This document shows, piece after piece, positions 1-8,977 of a stretch of DNA of 64,000 bases. Source of the DNA: Vibrio maritimus. Lineage in GTDB: Bacteria; Pseudomonadota; Gammaproteobacteria; Enterobacterales; Vibrionaceae. The notes below the pieces were generated by a model. The model was not told the DNA's origin. It ran no database searches and saw nothing but the letters and a program-made list of their open reading frames with translations. The position numbers were made by a program, and so were the translations under genes. The stretch's first letter is position 1. Each line of letters opens with the position of its first letter. The stretch lies in assembly GCA_003263775.1 (NCBI GenBank), contig JYJJ01000056.1, forward strand, positions 62,001-126,000, in the 5' to 3' direction.

Positions 1-405
1 CAACTCATGCCGGCCACCGCCAAACGCTTTGGGTTAACCGTAGACCAAAACCTCGATCAGCGATTTGATGTTGAGCCGAGCACACGTGCTGCGATGCAGT
101 ATCTATCTTTTTTATATCGTAAATTTGACGGTGATATTAACCTGACTCTGGCAGCCTACAACGCGGGAGAAGGGCGAGTGCAGCGCGCGATCAACAAAGC
201 GGGCAGTCGTGAGTTTTCAAAGCTCGTCCTGCCCAATGAGACCGTGCACTATGTGCGACGCTTTTACGCCTTGATGAGTCTGGTCGACATTTCGTCACTC
301 AAAGGAAACCACGTCGATACTTTATGGTTGTTTGCTAGTGAACCTTCATGGCAACAAGCGCCATTGATCGATCTGACACCGCTGCCACCACTTATCTCAC
401 TTTAG
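1..405 (+). CDS. Lytic murein transglycosylase, C-terminal part (5' end outside window)
   Basis: Frame 1 is open from the first base. It encodes the end of a GH23/SLT-type transglycosylase, which cleaves the MurNAc-GlcNAc bond of peptidoglycan in the periplasm with anhydro-product formation. Visible signatures are LMPATAKRFGL (the usual G-x-x-Q-x-MPATA segment), a DQR/F-DVEPSTRAAMQYL segment, and LAAYNAGEGRVQRAI, the conserved AYNAG motif. NETVHYVRRFYAL follows, as in MltD-like proteins. The catalytic Glu would lie upstream of the window, so the family is clear but the exact member is not. There is no LysM repeat after the catalytic domain; the protein ends about 40 residues past it. A methionine codon at base 7 is internal, not the start. 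Confidence 0.85.
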   Translation, partial: QLMPATAKRFGLTVDQNLDQRFDVEPSTRAAMQYLSFLYRKFDGDINLTLAAYNAGEGRVQRAINKAGSREFSKLVLPNETVHYVRRFYALMSLVDISSLKGNHVDTLWLFASEPSWQQAPLIDLTPLPPLISL

Positions 406-515
406 TTGAGCTTGCTGCAATCTTGTGTGATTCGTCACCACAAACTGCTGTTTTCAGAATGCCATTCACTGGTAAGATGCAGACATTGTTTACTCCATCC
501 TAACGCTAACTCTCC

Positions 516-1406
516 ATGCAAAACGAACGCAAAGCCCTGCTGTTTGGGTTATCTGCAGTCCTACTGTGGTCCACAGTCGCGACGGCATTTAAGCTCACAT
601 TGGCTGAATTTACGCCTGCGCAAATGGTCGCCGCTGCATCGGTTGCCTCAACCATCGCTCTGGTCATTGTTTGTGCCGTAAAAGGAACACTTTCCCAACT
701 TAAAACCACGTTTTTTTCCAACCCTTGGTACTACCTATTATTGGGACTCATCAACCCACTCGCCTATTACTTAATTTTGTTTAAGGCATACGACTTATTG
801 CCAGCTTCGCAAGCACAGCCTATCAACTACAGCTGGGCGATCACGTTAACCTTAATGGCAGCCGTATTCCTAAAACAAAAAATCCGCCCGCAAGATTGGT
901 TTGCATGTGCACTCGGCTATTTAGGCGTGGTGGTCATCGCCACTAAAGGGGATGTGCTTGGGCTGCAATTCGATAGTCCAGCAGGTGTGGCTCTGGCGCT
1001 GCTTTCTACTTTGCTATGGGCGGGCTATTGGATCCTGAACACCAAAAACACGGCCGATCCGGTTGTTGGTGTACTGCTTGGTTTTTTGGTGGCGTTGCCA
1101 TTTGCTTTCGGTGTCGCGATCTATGAGGGCGCTGCTTGGTCGAGTATCACCCTAAAAGGCTGGCTAGCGGTGAGCTATGTGGGTCTGTTTGAAATGGGAA
1201 TCACCTTTGTACTTTGGCTAAGCGCTTTGAAGCTGACGCAAAACACGGCGCGTATCAGTAATCTGATCTTTGCTTCGCCATTTATCTCATTGATGCTGCT
1301 TGCCACCGTTATCGGTGAAGAGATCCATCCATCGACACTCGTCGGTTTAGTACTGATTGTGATTGGACTGGTTGTGCAGCAGCTGAAGAGAAAACCTAAA
1401 GCCTAA
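516..1406 (+). CDS. DMT-superfamily (EamA) transporter
   Basis: 296-residue inner-membrane protein with ten hydrophobic segments arranged as two EamA repeats, roughly residues 5-140 and 150-290. It starts MQNERKALLFGLSAVLLWS, the usual first helix of this family, and the second repeat starts near GVALALLSTLLWAGYWI. Family members export metabolites such as amino acids or sugars; the substrate cannot be read from the sequence. The ATG at 516 is the first one compatible with the first helix. A stop-to-start gap of about 110 bases separates it from the transglycosylase gene. An 8-bp hairpin follows within 30 bases of the stop, so it is probably transcribed alone. Confidence 0.85.
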   Translation: MQNERKALLFGLSAVLLWSTVATAFKLTLAEFTPAQMVAAASVASTIALVIVCAVKGTLSQLKTTFFSNPWYYLLLGLINPLAYYLILFKAYDLLPASQAQPINYSWAITLTLMAAVFLKQKIRPQDWFACALGYLGVVVIATKGDVLGLQFDSPAGVALALLSTLLWAGYWILNTKNTADPVVGVLLGFLVALPFAFGVAIYEGAAWSSITLKGWLAVSYVGLFEMGITFVLWLSALKLTQNTARISNLIFASPFISLMLLATVIGEEIHPSTLVGLVLIVIGLVVQQLKRKPKA

Positions 1407-1431
1407 TCGCTTGATAGCACCTTATTATTAC

Positions 1432-1475
1432 CGTCGCGAGCCTTTGTGTTCGCGACGCCTTCCAATATTTTTCCT
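1432..1475 (+). terminator. Hairpin after the DMT gene, possible terminator
   Basis: CGTCGCGA at 1432-1439 pairs perfectly with TCGCGACG at 1450-1457 around a 10-base loop. Short T stretches follow (1466-1473), but there is no strict U-tract directly at the stem, so termination is plausible rather than certain. The rest of 1458-1717 is AT-rich leader of the next gene. It contains GATAATAATCAT at 1692-1703, which resembles half of a Fur box; this is weak evidence. Confidence 0.45.
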
Positions 1476-1717
1476 ACTCTTTTTTGCCAGCCTCCAATGA
1501 GGATGCATTATCTATATCAAGATAATCAGCACAAACATCCACTCCTAACTGACTTTATAGATATACCAACCAAACCAAGCGTCCTTTTCATTCCGCCACA
1601 TTGCATCCTGCTGAAATTACTGTAGAAATGAATGGGTTGGAAATAATTTTTTATCGTTTCGTAAATATTTTTTTACAGCGATTGCAGTACGGATAATAAT
1701 CATAAAGGACTCATGTC

Positions 1718-2988
1718 ATGGATACTTCACTCCCTTCAGAGCCAGCATCACGCCCAGGCTTATCTCACTTAGTACGTTCTCTTGGTCCAGGCATTATGAT
1801 GGCAGCGGCCGCCGTTGGTGGTTCTCACCTTGTCGCTTCGACTAAAGCAGGTGCCATCTATGGCTGGCAACTGGCAGCACTGATCTTGCTCGTTAATCTA
1901 TTTAAATACCCATTTTTTAGAGCTGGGGTCCAGTACACCGTCGGTACAGGTAATAGTCTGATTCAAGGCTATGAAGGATTGGGGCGTGGATACCTCTGGG
2001 TATTTACGCTACTGACGGTCATTTCCGCGGTGGTCAATACGGCAGCACTACTCTTGTTTAGCGCCAGTTTGCTCGGTTACTTCTTACCCTTCGAGTCGTC
2101 CTCACTTGCCCTTTGCGGTGTTGTGCTGGTGACCTGTATTGGGATTTTATTCGCCGGTCACTACAAAGCGCTCGACGGACTGTCTAAAGCGATTATGGCC
2201 ACATTGACAGTGGCAACAGTAACGGCGGTGATTATCGCAGCGTCCAACGGCAGCGTCGCACCCGCCGATTATCAAGCACCATCTCCATGGACCATTGCAG
2301 CCATCGGCTTTATCGTGGTGACCATGGGTTGGATGCCAGCGCCTATCGAGATCTCCAGCATCACATCCATGTGGCTTAAGAGTCAGTGTAAAAAGCAAAC
2401 CGTCACCGCACAGTCGGCACTGTTCGACTTTAATGTTGGCTACATCGGCACAGCACTATTGGCACTAGTCTTCGTTGCCTTAGGGGCTTTGGTGATCCAT
2501 GGCTCGGGAACTGAACTGTCCGCATCAGGGGTTGGGTTTTCCCATCAATTGGTTGGCATGTACGCATCAACCATTGGTGAATGGTCACGCTACCTGATTG
2601 CTGTGATTGCCTTCTTCTGTATTTTTGGCAGCACCATTACCGTGATTGATGCTACTCGCGCGCAATTGCCGAATCACAGCGACTATTGCAAAACCAATCA
2701 GAAGAGAATCCAAAAAGCTATCAAGCTTGGGTCATCCTGGTGTCTGTTGCGGCTATATCGATTATTGCTTTCTTCGCTAAAGCACTGATGCCAATGCTCA
2801 ACTTTGCGATGATCATGGCGTTTGTTACCACTCCAGTGTTTGCGCTTCTTAACTACATTTTGGTATCCAAAACCGACCTTCCAAAAGCGCTGCAAATGGG
2901 CAGTAAACTCAAAGCGCTATCCATTATCGGTCTTATTTACCTATTTGGTTTCCTTGCCGTGTTTATTTGGTGGAAATGGTTGATGTAG
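1718..2988 (+). CDS. Nramp-family divalent metal transporter (one-base frameshift)
   Basis: Proton-coupled Mn/Fe-type importer family by sequence. It opens LGPGIMMAAAAVGGSHLVASTKAGA, where Nramp proteins carry the conserved first helix (usual motif DPGN; here the motif is the divergent GGSH form seen in a bacterial subgroup, so metal choice is uncertain). Further membrane segments follow, with MGWMPAPIEIS marking helix 6. Reading frame 2 runs to about 2650 and then breaks. The continuation in frame 1 gives SRAIAESQRLLQNQ and the last two helices, ending IWWKWLM at 2988. Restoring one G at about 2651 (GAT GGC TAC TCG) gives the expected TVIDGYSRAIA and a 423-codon gene. The start ATG follows the Shine-Dalgarno AAAGGA. 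The break is most likely a sequence error. Confidence 0.8.
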
Positions 2989-3010
2989 TCGCCTTTTCTC
3001 TAGCAAACAA

Positions 3011-3043
3011 AAAAGCCGAAAGTCATGATTTCGGCTTTTTTTG
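3011..3043 (+). terminator. Rho-independent terminator after the Nramp gene
   Basis: AAGCCGAAA at 3013-3021 pairs with TTTCGGCTT at 3029-3037 around a 7-base loop and runs straight into a T stretch. The A-run on the left arm makes it usable on both strands. Confidence 0.9.
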
Positions 3044-3341
3044 TTTATAAATCAATCACGTGCTACAAACCATTCTCGATCACCCCCACCGATCGATCAT
3101 CATTTACATATAATAGTGATGAATGTCACAACCGATCTTTTTTCACCCTAAATTTCGAGTCACTTCACGAAACAAAAAATAGAGTAAAGATTACAAAATC
3201 AACAGTAAGGCTTTGTTTTTATTAAAGAAACATTTAGAAACATTATTTTACAAAGAAAAATAAATCCAATTTGCGATGTTGAACACGAAAAAATATGCAT
3301 GTACAAAGTTAGCAACTAGTTTCATTTTAGAGGGATAAAAA
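3044..3341. other. AT-rich intergenic leader, no gene seen
   Basis: About 300 bases between the Nramp terminator and the glycosyltransferase gene. No convincing protein-coding pattern is present: the only sizeable reading frame overlaps the terminator and has no ribosome site. The right end holds the ribosome site GAGGGA at 3331-3336 for the next gene, so the promoter of that gene should lie here. No operator was recognised. Confidence 0.5.
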
Positions 3342-4250
3342 ATGAGAAAAATCAGTGTTGTTATTCCAACGTACAATCGCCAAGAGCTACTTGCTCACAC
3401 ACTCGACTCACTGGTGTCGCAAACACTCGACAAAGCACTATTCGAGGTCATTGTCGTCGACGATGGCGGACGTGATAACAGTAAGCAAGTCGCTGAAAGC
3501 TATAAAGATCGCTTGAACATTCAATATTTCTGGCAACATGACAAAGGATTTCGCGCCGGCAAAGCACGTAACATTGGCACCATGGCGGCTGAAGGTGAAT
3601 ACATTGTTTACATCGACACAGGCGTGTTGCTGTCGACCATTACGCTTGAAGAGCATTTACGTGTTCACGAATCGTCAAAAACGCCGATTGCTGTTCTTGG
3701 ATATGTATATGGTTTCGATGTTGATGCAGAGACACTGGAGTCATTACAACCCATCCTAAACGCCAGCGACATCGATAAAACTTTACTGCACCTTAAGCAG
3801 CAAGGCGCTCACGACATTCGTCAAAGACAGTATGAGGATATGGGTGAGAACATCGGTGACTGGCCTGCACCGTTTGACCTGTTCTGGACCTGCCACGTCT
3901 CTGCCGAGCGCAGCGAACTCATCAAAGCAGGCTTGTTTGATGAATCCTTCAATACTTGGGGTGGCGAAGATGTTGATTTAGGTATCCGTCTATTCCTTAA
4001 CAAGAACCAGTTTATGATGAACAAAACCATCTGTTCATTCCATTGGCCTCACCCGAAAGAAGTCTCTGATAGCGACGATCATTCTAACGATGCCGCAAGA
4101 CGCATCCATGAGAAATACCAAATTTGGCAAACCAGTTTCTACAACGTCGATCATCGTGAAGACGGTGTGCCGCTGAACAAGATCATTCAGCTCTATCGAC
4201 CTCACGAGAACCCATTATTCCGACGTTCAAACTTCGTCGATATTCACTAA
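3342..4250 (+). CDS. Family 2 glycosyltransferase
   Basis: 302 residues, cytoplasmic, no membrane segment. The GT-A nucleotide-sugar domain begins ISVVIPTYNRQELLAHTLDSL, followed by VIVVDDGGRDNS. The metal-binding DxD position reads YIDTG, the D-x-G variant known in some GT2 subgroups rather than the strict DxD. Near residue 205, LFDESFNTWGGEDVDLGIRL is the ED-containing block of the galactosyltransferase C-terminal domain (Glyco_transf_7C), which carries the catalytic base. The donor and acceptor sugars are unknown. A good ribosome site GAGGGA precedes the ATG. The acyltransferase gene begins 75 bases downstream on the same strand, so the two may act on the same surface or exported glycan, but this is inference. 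Confidence 0.85.
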   Translation: MRKISVVIPTYNRQELLAHTLDSLVSQTLDKALFEVIVVDDGGRDNSKQVAESYKDRLNIQYFWQHDKGFRAGKARNIGTMAAEGEYIVYIDTGVLLSTITLEEHLRVHESSKTPIAVLGYVYGFDVDAETLESLQPILNASDIDKTLLHLKQQGAHDIRQRQYEDMGENIGDWPAPFDLFWTCHVSAERSELIKAGLFDESFNTWGGEDVDLGIRLFLNKNQFMMNKTICSFHWPHPKEVSDSDDHSNDAARRIHEKYQIWQTSFYNVDHREDGVPLNKIIQLYRPHENPLFRRSNFVDIH

Positions 4251-4325
4251 TTTCCAAACACCTGCCACCCGATATACTCGCCTTCGCCCCCACGGAGGTG
4301 AGTCAACATAACACAAGGATGTTGT

Positions 4326-5033
4326 ATGACTTGTATATATGAAAACCTGCTCCCTATCGATAAAAGCCAAACCCGCGCGACCTTTCTTCCTGAATTTAAA
4401 GATCACGTGGTCATCGGCGACAACACGGGGCTGATTGGCATTCCCCATATTGGCTATACCTTCGTTCGCGATGAGACCTACGGCAACATGGATCGCTCCA
4501 AAGCACTCATCAACGCGGACGATTTCAAAGGCCGCATTCGCATTGGCAATAACACCCAAGTCTATTCTGAAAACGAAGTGGGGTTTGAAAACTCGCCGGT
4601 CAGACTAACACTGGTCAAAGCCAACCATCGCGACGCAGGGGAAATTACCATCGGCGACAACGTGATATTACAAGGCACCAATATTGTCTGCTATGAGCGC
4701 GTCACTATTGGCAACGACATCATGTTTGGCCCGCGCGTTACCATTATGGATTGCAGTGGCCACCCCGTGGTTGGCCGCGGTTTGGCTGATGAAGTAGAAC
4801 GCACGCCGTCGTCCCCTGTGACCATTGAAGATGGCGCGTGGATTGGCATGGGCGTAACCATTTTGAAAGGCGTTCGCATCGGCCGTAATGCCATTGTCGG
4901 CGCCAACAGTGTGGTTTACCAAGATGTACCAGACAACGCGATTGCTCTTGGCAACCCCGCCAAAATCGTGAAAACACTCGATAGAGGAGCTGAGCATGAG
5001 CGTCAATCCGCGCTGGCTGCACACGCTGCTTAG
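4326..5033 (+). CDS. Hexapeptide-repeat (left-handed beta-helix) acyltransferase
   Basis: 235 residues. The second half is built from imperfect hexapeptides of the form [LIV]-G-x-x-x-x (IRIGNNTQV, ITIGDNVIL, VTIGNDIMF, VTIEDGAWI, VTILKGVRI, AIVGANSVV). It ends with ALGNPAKIVKTL, typical of the LbetaH acetyltransferase family (xenobiotic, galactoside and serine acetyltransferases). A catalytic-type His occurs in MDCSGHPVVGR. The N-terminal ~75 residues are not repetitive and are unassigned. The expected role is transfer of an acetyl or other acyl group from CoA to a sugar or small amine. Its last 38 bases overlap the start of the MATE gene, so the two are translated from one message; the product may be the substrate of that exporter. 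Confidence 0.8.
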   Translation: MTCIYENLLPIDKSQTRATFLPEFKDHVVIGDNTGLIGIPHIGYTFVRDETYGNMDRSKALINADDFKGRIRIGNNTQVYSENEVGFENSPVRLTLVKANHRDAGEITIGDNVILQGTNIVCYERVTIGNDIMFGPRVTIMDCSGHPVVGRGLADEVERTPSSPVTIEDGAWIGMGVTILKGVRIGRNAIVGANSVVYQDVPDNAIALGNPAKIVKTLDRGAEHERQSALAAHAA

Positions 5034-6336
5034 TCTTGCTCTGCCCGTCACGCTGCAGACCATGCTGTTCTCTAGTAAAAGCATGGTCGATACCGTGATG
5101 CTTGGGCAACTCAATCCTTTGGATATGGCAGCATTGGGGCTGGCGACTAAAGCACAGATGATAGTCAGCTTTTGTGTGATTGGCGTATCGGTAGGTGGCG
5201 GGCAGATCTTGGCGCAATGCTTTGATAAGCAGGTCAATGACAAGTTCATGCGTGCCATGCTGATCATGCTTGGGCTTGCGATTGGTGTTGGCCTATTGTG
5301 TGCTGTTAGCCTCGCGCTCCTTAGCCAACCGATCATGGCTTTTGGTAGCACCAACCCAACCATTATTGAGCGCGGTGCTGATTATTTGCTGATCATCTCT
5401 CCGACCTTAGTGCTGTTTGCCATTGCGCTAACCGCAGCGACCGTGCTGCGCACTATGTTTAGGCCGATACCAGCGACGGTGATCAGCTTCATCGGTGTGG
5501 CACTCAATATTGGTTTTAATATCTTATTTATCGAACAATATGGCATGAAAGGCGTCGCCTTCGGCACTCTGATTGCCGCCAGCATCGAGACCTTGTTGCT
5601 GCTTAGCTATGTCCATTGGCAGCGTTGGTTTCCCATTCACAAACTGGCCACTATCGCCTCCAGCACATCACTTCGCGACAGTAAAGTAGTGGCCAAATTG
5701 TCGCTGATTGCGGCACTAAACAGTGTGATTTGGTCGCTAGGGCTATATGTGTTCCACGCCTTATTGGGTAAAACCAGCGACGATTTACTGATTGCGCTTG
5801 GGGCGATGGCACCGATTGAATCCTTGACTCTCGCACTGCTCATCGGCTTCGCGACCGCCGCTTCCGTCATCATTGGTAATCACTCCGGTCAGAGGGAAAC
5901 TGAGACCATTCGTGCGCTCATACCAAGGTATATCACGCTGAGCCTGCTTACCGGACTGATGCTATCGCTGACCCTGTTTGCCTTAAAACCGCTGATTATC
6001 GATTTCATTGCCGACCAAGCTGTTCATCGTGCGACCACCGCCAATTTAGCGTTCAACGTCATGTTGCTCTCTATCAGTTTTAAAGGGCTATCGATGATGT
6101 TCATCTTGGGCATTCTGCGCGCGGGCGGCGACGCCAAGTTCTGCTTATGGGTCGATATTTTTTGCCAATGGGGCTTCTTACTGCCCTGCACGGCGCTGTT
6201 TATCTCTCTCAACATTCGCTTGGAGTACATCCTGCTGCTAGTGGTGGCAGAGGAATGTTTGAAAATCACGCTTTGTACTCTGCGGCTGCATTTTGGCGAT
6301 TGGATCAAAGTTCACGCTGATCACATCAACGCCTAG
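4996..6336 (+). CDS. MATE-family multidrug/metabolite efflux pump
   Basis: 446 residues, about twelve membrane helices in two bundles. Family landmarks are the N-terminal LALPVTLQTMLFSSKSMVDTVMLGQL and, at the repeat junction, the LLIGFATAASVIIGNHSGQ block that mirrors helix 1-2. MATE pumps exchange Na+ or H+ for cationic compounds. The ATG at 4996 has GATAGAGGAGC upstream, a good ribosome site inside the end of the acyltransferase gene, so translational coupling is likely. An 80-base gap separates it from galU. Confidence 0.88.
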   Translation: MSVNPRWLHTLLSLALPVTLQTMLFSSKSMVDTVMLGQLNPLDMAALGLATKAQMIVSFCVIGVSVGGGQILAQCFDKQVNDKFMRAMLIMLGLAIGVGLLCAVSLALLSQPIMAFGSTNPTIIERGADYLLIISPTLVLFAIALTAATVLRTMFRPIPATVISFIGVALNIGFNILFIEQYGMKGVAFGTLIAASIETLLLLSYVHWQRWFPIHKLATIASSTSLRDSKVVAKLSLIAALNSVIWSLGLYVFHALLGKTSDDLLIALGAMAPIESLTLALLIGFATAASVIIGNHSGQRETETIRALIPRYITLSLLTGLMLSLTLFALKPLIIDFIADQAVHRATTANLAFNVMLLSISFKGLSMMFILGILRAGGDAKFCLWVDIFCQWGFLLPCTALFISLNIRLEYILLLVVAEECLKITLCTLRLHFGDWIKVHADHINA

Positions 6337-6416
6337 CCGCACCATGTCCAACAGCGCATTCCCCTTCATCGCTGCTGGGCAGCCACTAAGGATAGAAATT
6401 TAATTAAGGACACATT

Positions 6417-7346
6417 ATGACAAACGCAAATACCCCCGTAACCAAAGCCGTTATCCCTGTTGCTGGTCTTGGTACTCGCATGCTTCCCGCCACCAAAGCA
6501 ATCCCAAAAGAGATGCTACCGCTAGTCGATAAGCCTCTGATTCAATACATCATTGAAGAGTGCGTGTCGGCAGGTATCAAAGATATCGTGCTAGTGACTC
6601 ACGCCTCTAAGCAAGCGATTGAGAACCACTTCGACTGCAACTTCGAACTCGAGCAAATTCTTGAGCAAAAAGGCAAAGATACGCTACTTGAGCAAGTGCG
6701 TGCACTCTGCCCTGCAGATGTCACCATCTCTACAGTTCGCCAAGGCACAGCGCTAGGTTTAGGCCATGCTATCTTGTGCGCAGAATCTGTGATCGGCGAT
6801 GAGCCTTTTGCAATCCTACTGCCTGACGTACTGCTGAGCTGCGCCCATGATAAACAGCGCAATAATAACCTCGCCAACATGCTGACCAGTTATCACCAAA
6901 GTCAGCAAAGCGTCATTATGGTTGAGCCTGTCGCGCCAGAAGAAGTCAATAAATACGGCATCGCTGACTGCAACGGCACCACCATTCTTGCGGGTCAACA
7001 TACTCCGCTGCAAGCGGTAGTCGAGAAACCAGCCATCGATGAAGCGCCGTCTAACATGGCGATCGTGGGCCGCTACGTGCTATCACCAAGCATTTGGCAC
7101 GAGCTAAAGCACACCACAGCGGGTGTCGGCGGCGAAATCCAACTCACTGATGCGATTGAAAGCTTAATGAAGAGCGAAGTAGTAAACGCATTCCACATGA
7201 CTGGCGTTTCTTACGACTGCGGCGACAAACTAGGTTACATGAAAGCGTGTGTGGAATTTGGTTTAAGACACCCAGAACTTAAAGGCGCGTTTGGTGAGTA
7301 TTTGACGCTCAGACCGTTTCAGGATGCTAACTCTATCGCGGCATAA
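6417..7346 (+). CDS. galU: UTP--glucose-1-phosphate uridylyltransferase
   Basis: 309 residues. It makes UDP-glucose from UTP and glucose-1-phosphate in the cytoplasm, feeding LPS, capsule and galactose metabolism. The nucleotide-binding signature VIPVAGLGTRMLPATKAIPKEMLP is intact at the N-terminus; VEKP near residue 204 and the GGEIQLTDAI block follow, all diagnostic of GalU rather than RmlA or GlmU. Length is slightly above the usual 290-300 because of a short N- and C-terminal tail. The start ATG follows TTAAGGAC. A perfect hairpin terminator follows the stop, so galU ends this transcription unit. Confidence 0.95.
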   Translation: MTNANTPVTKAVIPVAGLGTRMLPATKAIPKEMLPLVDKPLIQYIIEECVSAGIKDIVLVTHASKQAIENHFDCNFELEQILEQKGKDTLLEQVRALCPADVTISTVRQGTALGLGHAILCAESVIGDEPFAILLPDVLLSCAHDKQRNNNLANMLTSYHQSQQSVIMVEPVAPEEVNKYGIADCNGTTILAGQHTPLQAVVEKPAIDEAPSNMAIVGRYVLSPSIWHELKHTTAGVGGEIQLTDAIESLMKSEVVNAFHMTGVSYDCGDKLGYMKACVEFGLRHPELKGAFGEYLTLRPFQDANSIAA

Positions 7347-7360
7347 AGAATACCTATCTA

Positions 7361-7400
7361 AAAGCACACTGTTACATCATGTTCAGTGTGCTTTCTCCTT
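7361..7400 (+). terminator. Terminator after galU
   Basis: AAAGCACACTG at 7361-7371 and CAGTGTGCTTT at 7384-7394 form a perfect 11-bp stem with a 12-base loop, followed by TCTCCTT. The A-run/T-run ends could let it work in both directions. Confidence 0.8.
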
Positions 7401-7424
7401 CCAAAATCACAACAGATTTTGCGA

Positions 7425-7472
7425 GTCACTTAAAATATTCAATCGGTTGAATATTTATAATAGTGAAGTGAC
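7425..7472 (+). promoter_or_regulatory. Promoter with nested palindromes, probable operator of the PTS-yhf operon
   Basis: AAATATTCAA at 7433-7442 and TTGAATATTT at 7447-7456 are perfect 10-bp inverted arms around TCGG. An outer pair, GTCACTT at 7425-7431 and AAGTGAC at 7466-7472, brackets them. A perfect -10 hexamer TATAAT sits at 7456-7461, directly at the right arm, so a protein bound here would occlude RNA polymerase. A further arm pair, ATTATTT at 7519-7525 and AAATAAT at 7531-7537, lies closer to the gene. The operon's own YhfZ-type regulator is the obvious candidate binder; that is inference. Confidence 0.5.
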
Positions 7473-7576
7473 ACGCACCCCATCCTGAGTAATGTTTAAC
7501 CGCTTTGCTAGTGAGAATATTATTTGTTCAAAATAATGAAGATATAAACCTCCCCTACTCAGACTAAGGAAAGCAC

Positions 7577-8914
7577 ATGTCTAGCATGAACAACCTTATG
7601 GGACTCATTGAAAGAACCGTTGGTCCCTTAGCAGCAAAAATTTCCGGACAGAGACACATTAACGCCATCAAAGACGGCTTTGTTGCCACCATGCCATTTT
7701 TGATCGCTGGCTCACTACTACTGGTACTTGCCTTTCCCCCTTCTACTGGCAACTGGTTTTTAGATGGTTGGACAGCGATTGTCGAATTTATCGGTCGAGA
7801 CAACATTCTGGCGCCATTCCAGATCAGTATGGGGATATTCGCCCTCTACGCTGCCTTTGGCATTGCTTACAACCTTGCTGAATCTTACAAACTTCCTCCG
7901 GTGAACGTTGGGCTACTCTCTATGTTCACGTTTTTACTCGCCGTATCACCGGTGCAATTTCTCGATGAGGTGGGAGGCATTATGCCTATCGCCTACTTAG
8001 GCGGTTCAGGTGCGTTTACCGCTATTTTATGTGGTTTGCTCGTACCAGAGTTACAACGCTTACTCATCAAATACAATGTGCACATTAAACTGCCAGAGGC
8101 TGTGCCACCGAAGATTTCTGCCTCGTTTGATGTACTGATCACCGTACTCATCTTAGCAACCATTGTCATGGTGTTTAACGGTGTACTAGGAGGCTTTGAG
8201 CTCAACATTCCATCAGCAATCATGTCGCTGTTCCAACCTCTCGTACTCGCGTCTGATTCATTCTTTGCCTGCTTGATCGCGGTCATCATGATTCAATTGC
8301 TCTGGTTTGCAGGCATTCATGGCTCGCAAGTGGTAGTGACCGGGATCTTATATCCAATCCTGATTGTTAACCTGGGCCTGAACCAAGAAGCGCTTGCCGC
8401 GGGTGAGGCATTACCAAAGATTTTTGTTAACCCTGTTCTCGACTTCTTCATCTTTGTTGGTGGTGCTGGTGGTACTTGGGGTTTTGTTGTGCTGATGATG
8501 CGCTCTCGTTCAAGTCATTTGAAAACCATTGGCAAAATGTCGATTGTTCCTGGCACCTTTAATATCAATGAACCGGTGATTTTCGGTACACCAATTGTCA
8601 TGAACCCGACCTACTTCATTCCTTGGTTGCTGTCACCCATCGTCAATACCTGCATCGTATGGATGGCGTTCAAAACGGAACTGGTCAGCAAAATCATCGC
8701 CCTACCACCATGGACAATGCCAGCACCAATTGGTGCGGTTATCGCCACAAACTCCACCATTGCAGCGGCTGTCGTCATGGTTTGTGTCGTCGTGAGCGTC
8801 ATTATCTATTACCCATTCTTTAAGATGCATGAACGCCAGTTACTGGTTGAAGAAGGCATTGTGGATGCAGAAAGTTCTACTAAAGAATCTAACTTGAAGC
8901 CTGAGAAAGCTTAA
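7577..8914 (+). CDS. PTS EIIC, lactose/cellobiose family
   Basis: 445 residues, membrane sugar permease of a phosphotransferase system. It starts MSSMNNLMGLIERTVGPLAAKISGQRHINAIKDGF, the ChbC/CelB-type N-terminus, and carries AGIHGSQVV and the NEPVIFGTPIV block (substrate and phosphotransfer region) near residue 335. No EIIA or EIIB domain is fused; separate EIIB and EIIA genes of the matching family lie 10 kb downstream at the end of the same operon. The family usually takes up beta-linked disaccharides such as cellobiose, lactose or chitobiose. The actual substrate here is unknown; the secreted chitin-binding protein in the operon hints at an amino-sugar oligomer. Confidence 0.9.
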   Translation: MSSMNNLMGLIERTVGPLAAKISGQRHINAIKDGFVATMPFLIAGSLLLVLAFPPSTGNWFLDGWTAIVEFIGRDNILAPFQISMGIFALYAAFGIAYNLAESYKLPPVNVGLLSMFTFLLAVSPVQFLDEVGGIMPIAYLGGSGAFTAILCGLLVPELQRLLIKYNVHIKLPEAVPPKISASFDVLITVLILATIVMVFNGVLGGFELNIPSAIMSLFQPLVLASDSFFACLIAVIMIQLLWFAGIHGSQVVVTGILYPILIVNLGLNQEALAAGEALPKIFVNPVLDFFIFVGGAGGTWGFVVLMMRSRSSHLKTIGKMSIVPGTFNINEPVIFGTPIVMNPTYFIPWLLSPIVNTCIVWMAFKTELVSKIIALPPWTMPAPIGAVIATNSTIAAAVVMVCVVVSVIIYYPFFKMHERQLLVEEGIVDAESSTKESNLKPEKA

Positions 8915-8977
8915 TTAACTCAGTTATTACAGAGCCTTACGCCAATCCAGCTAAGGCTCTAAACAACGAGGTTTACC

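Noticed and set aside
1692..1703. Fur box before the Nramp gene
   Set aside because: Only about half of the consensus is present, so it is mentioned but not claimed.
3025..3225. 66-residue plus-strand reading frame after the Nramp gene
   Set aside because: It starts inside a terminator stem, has no ribosome site and no family resemblance.
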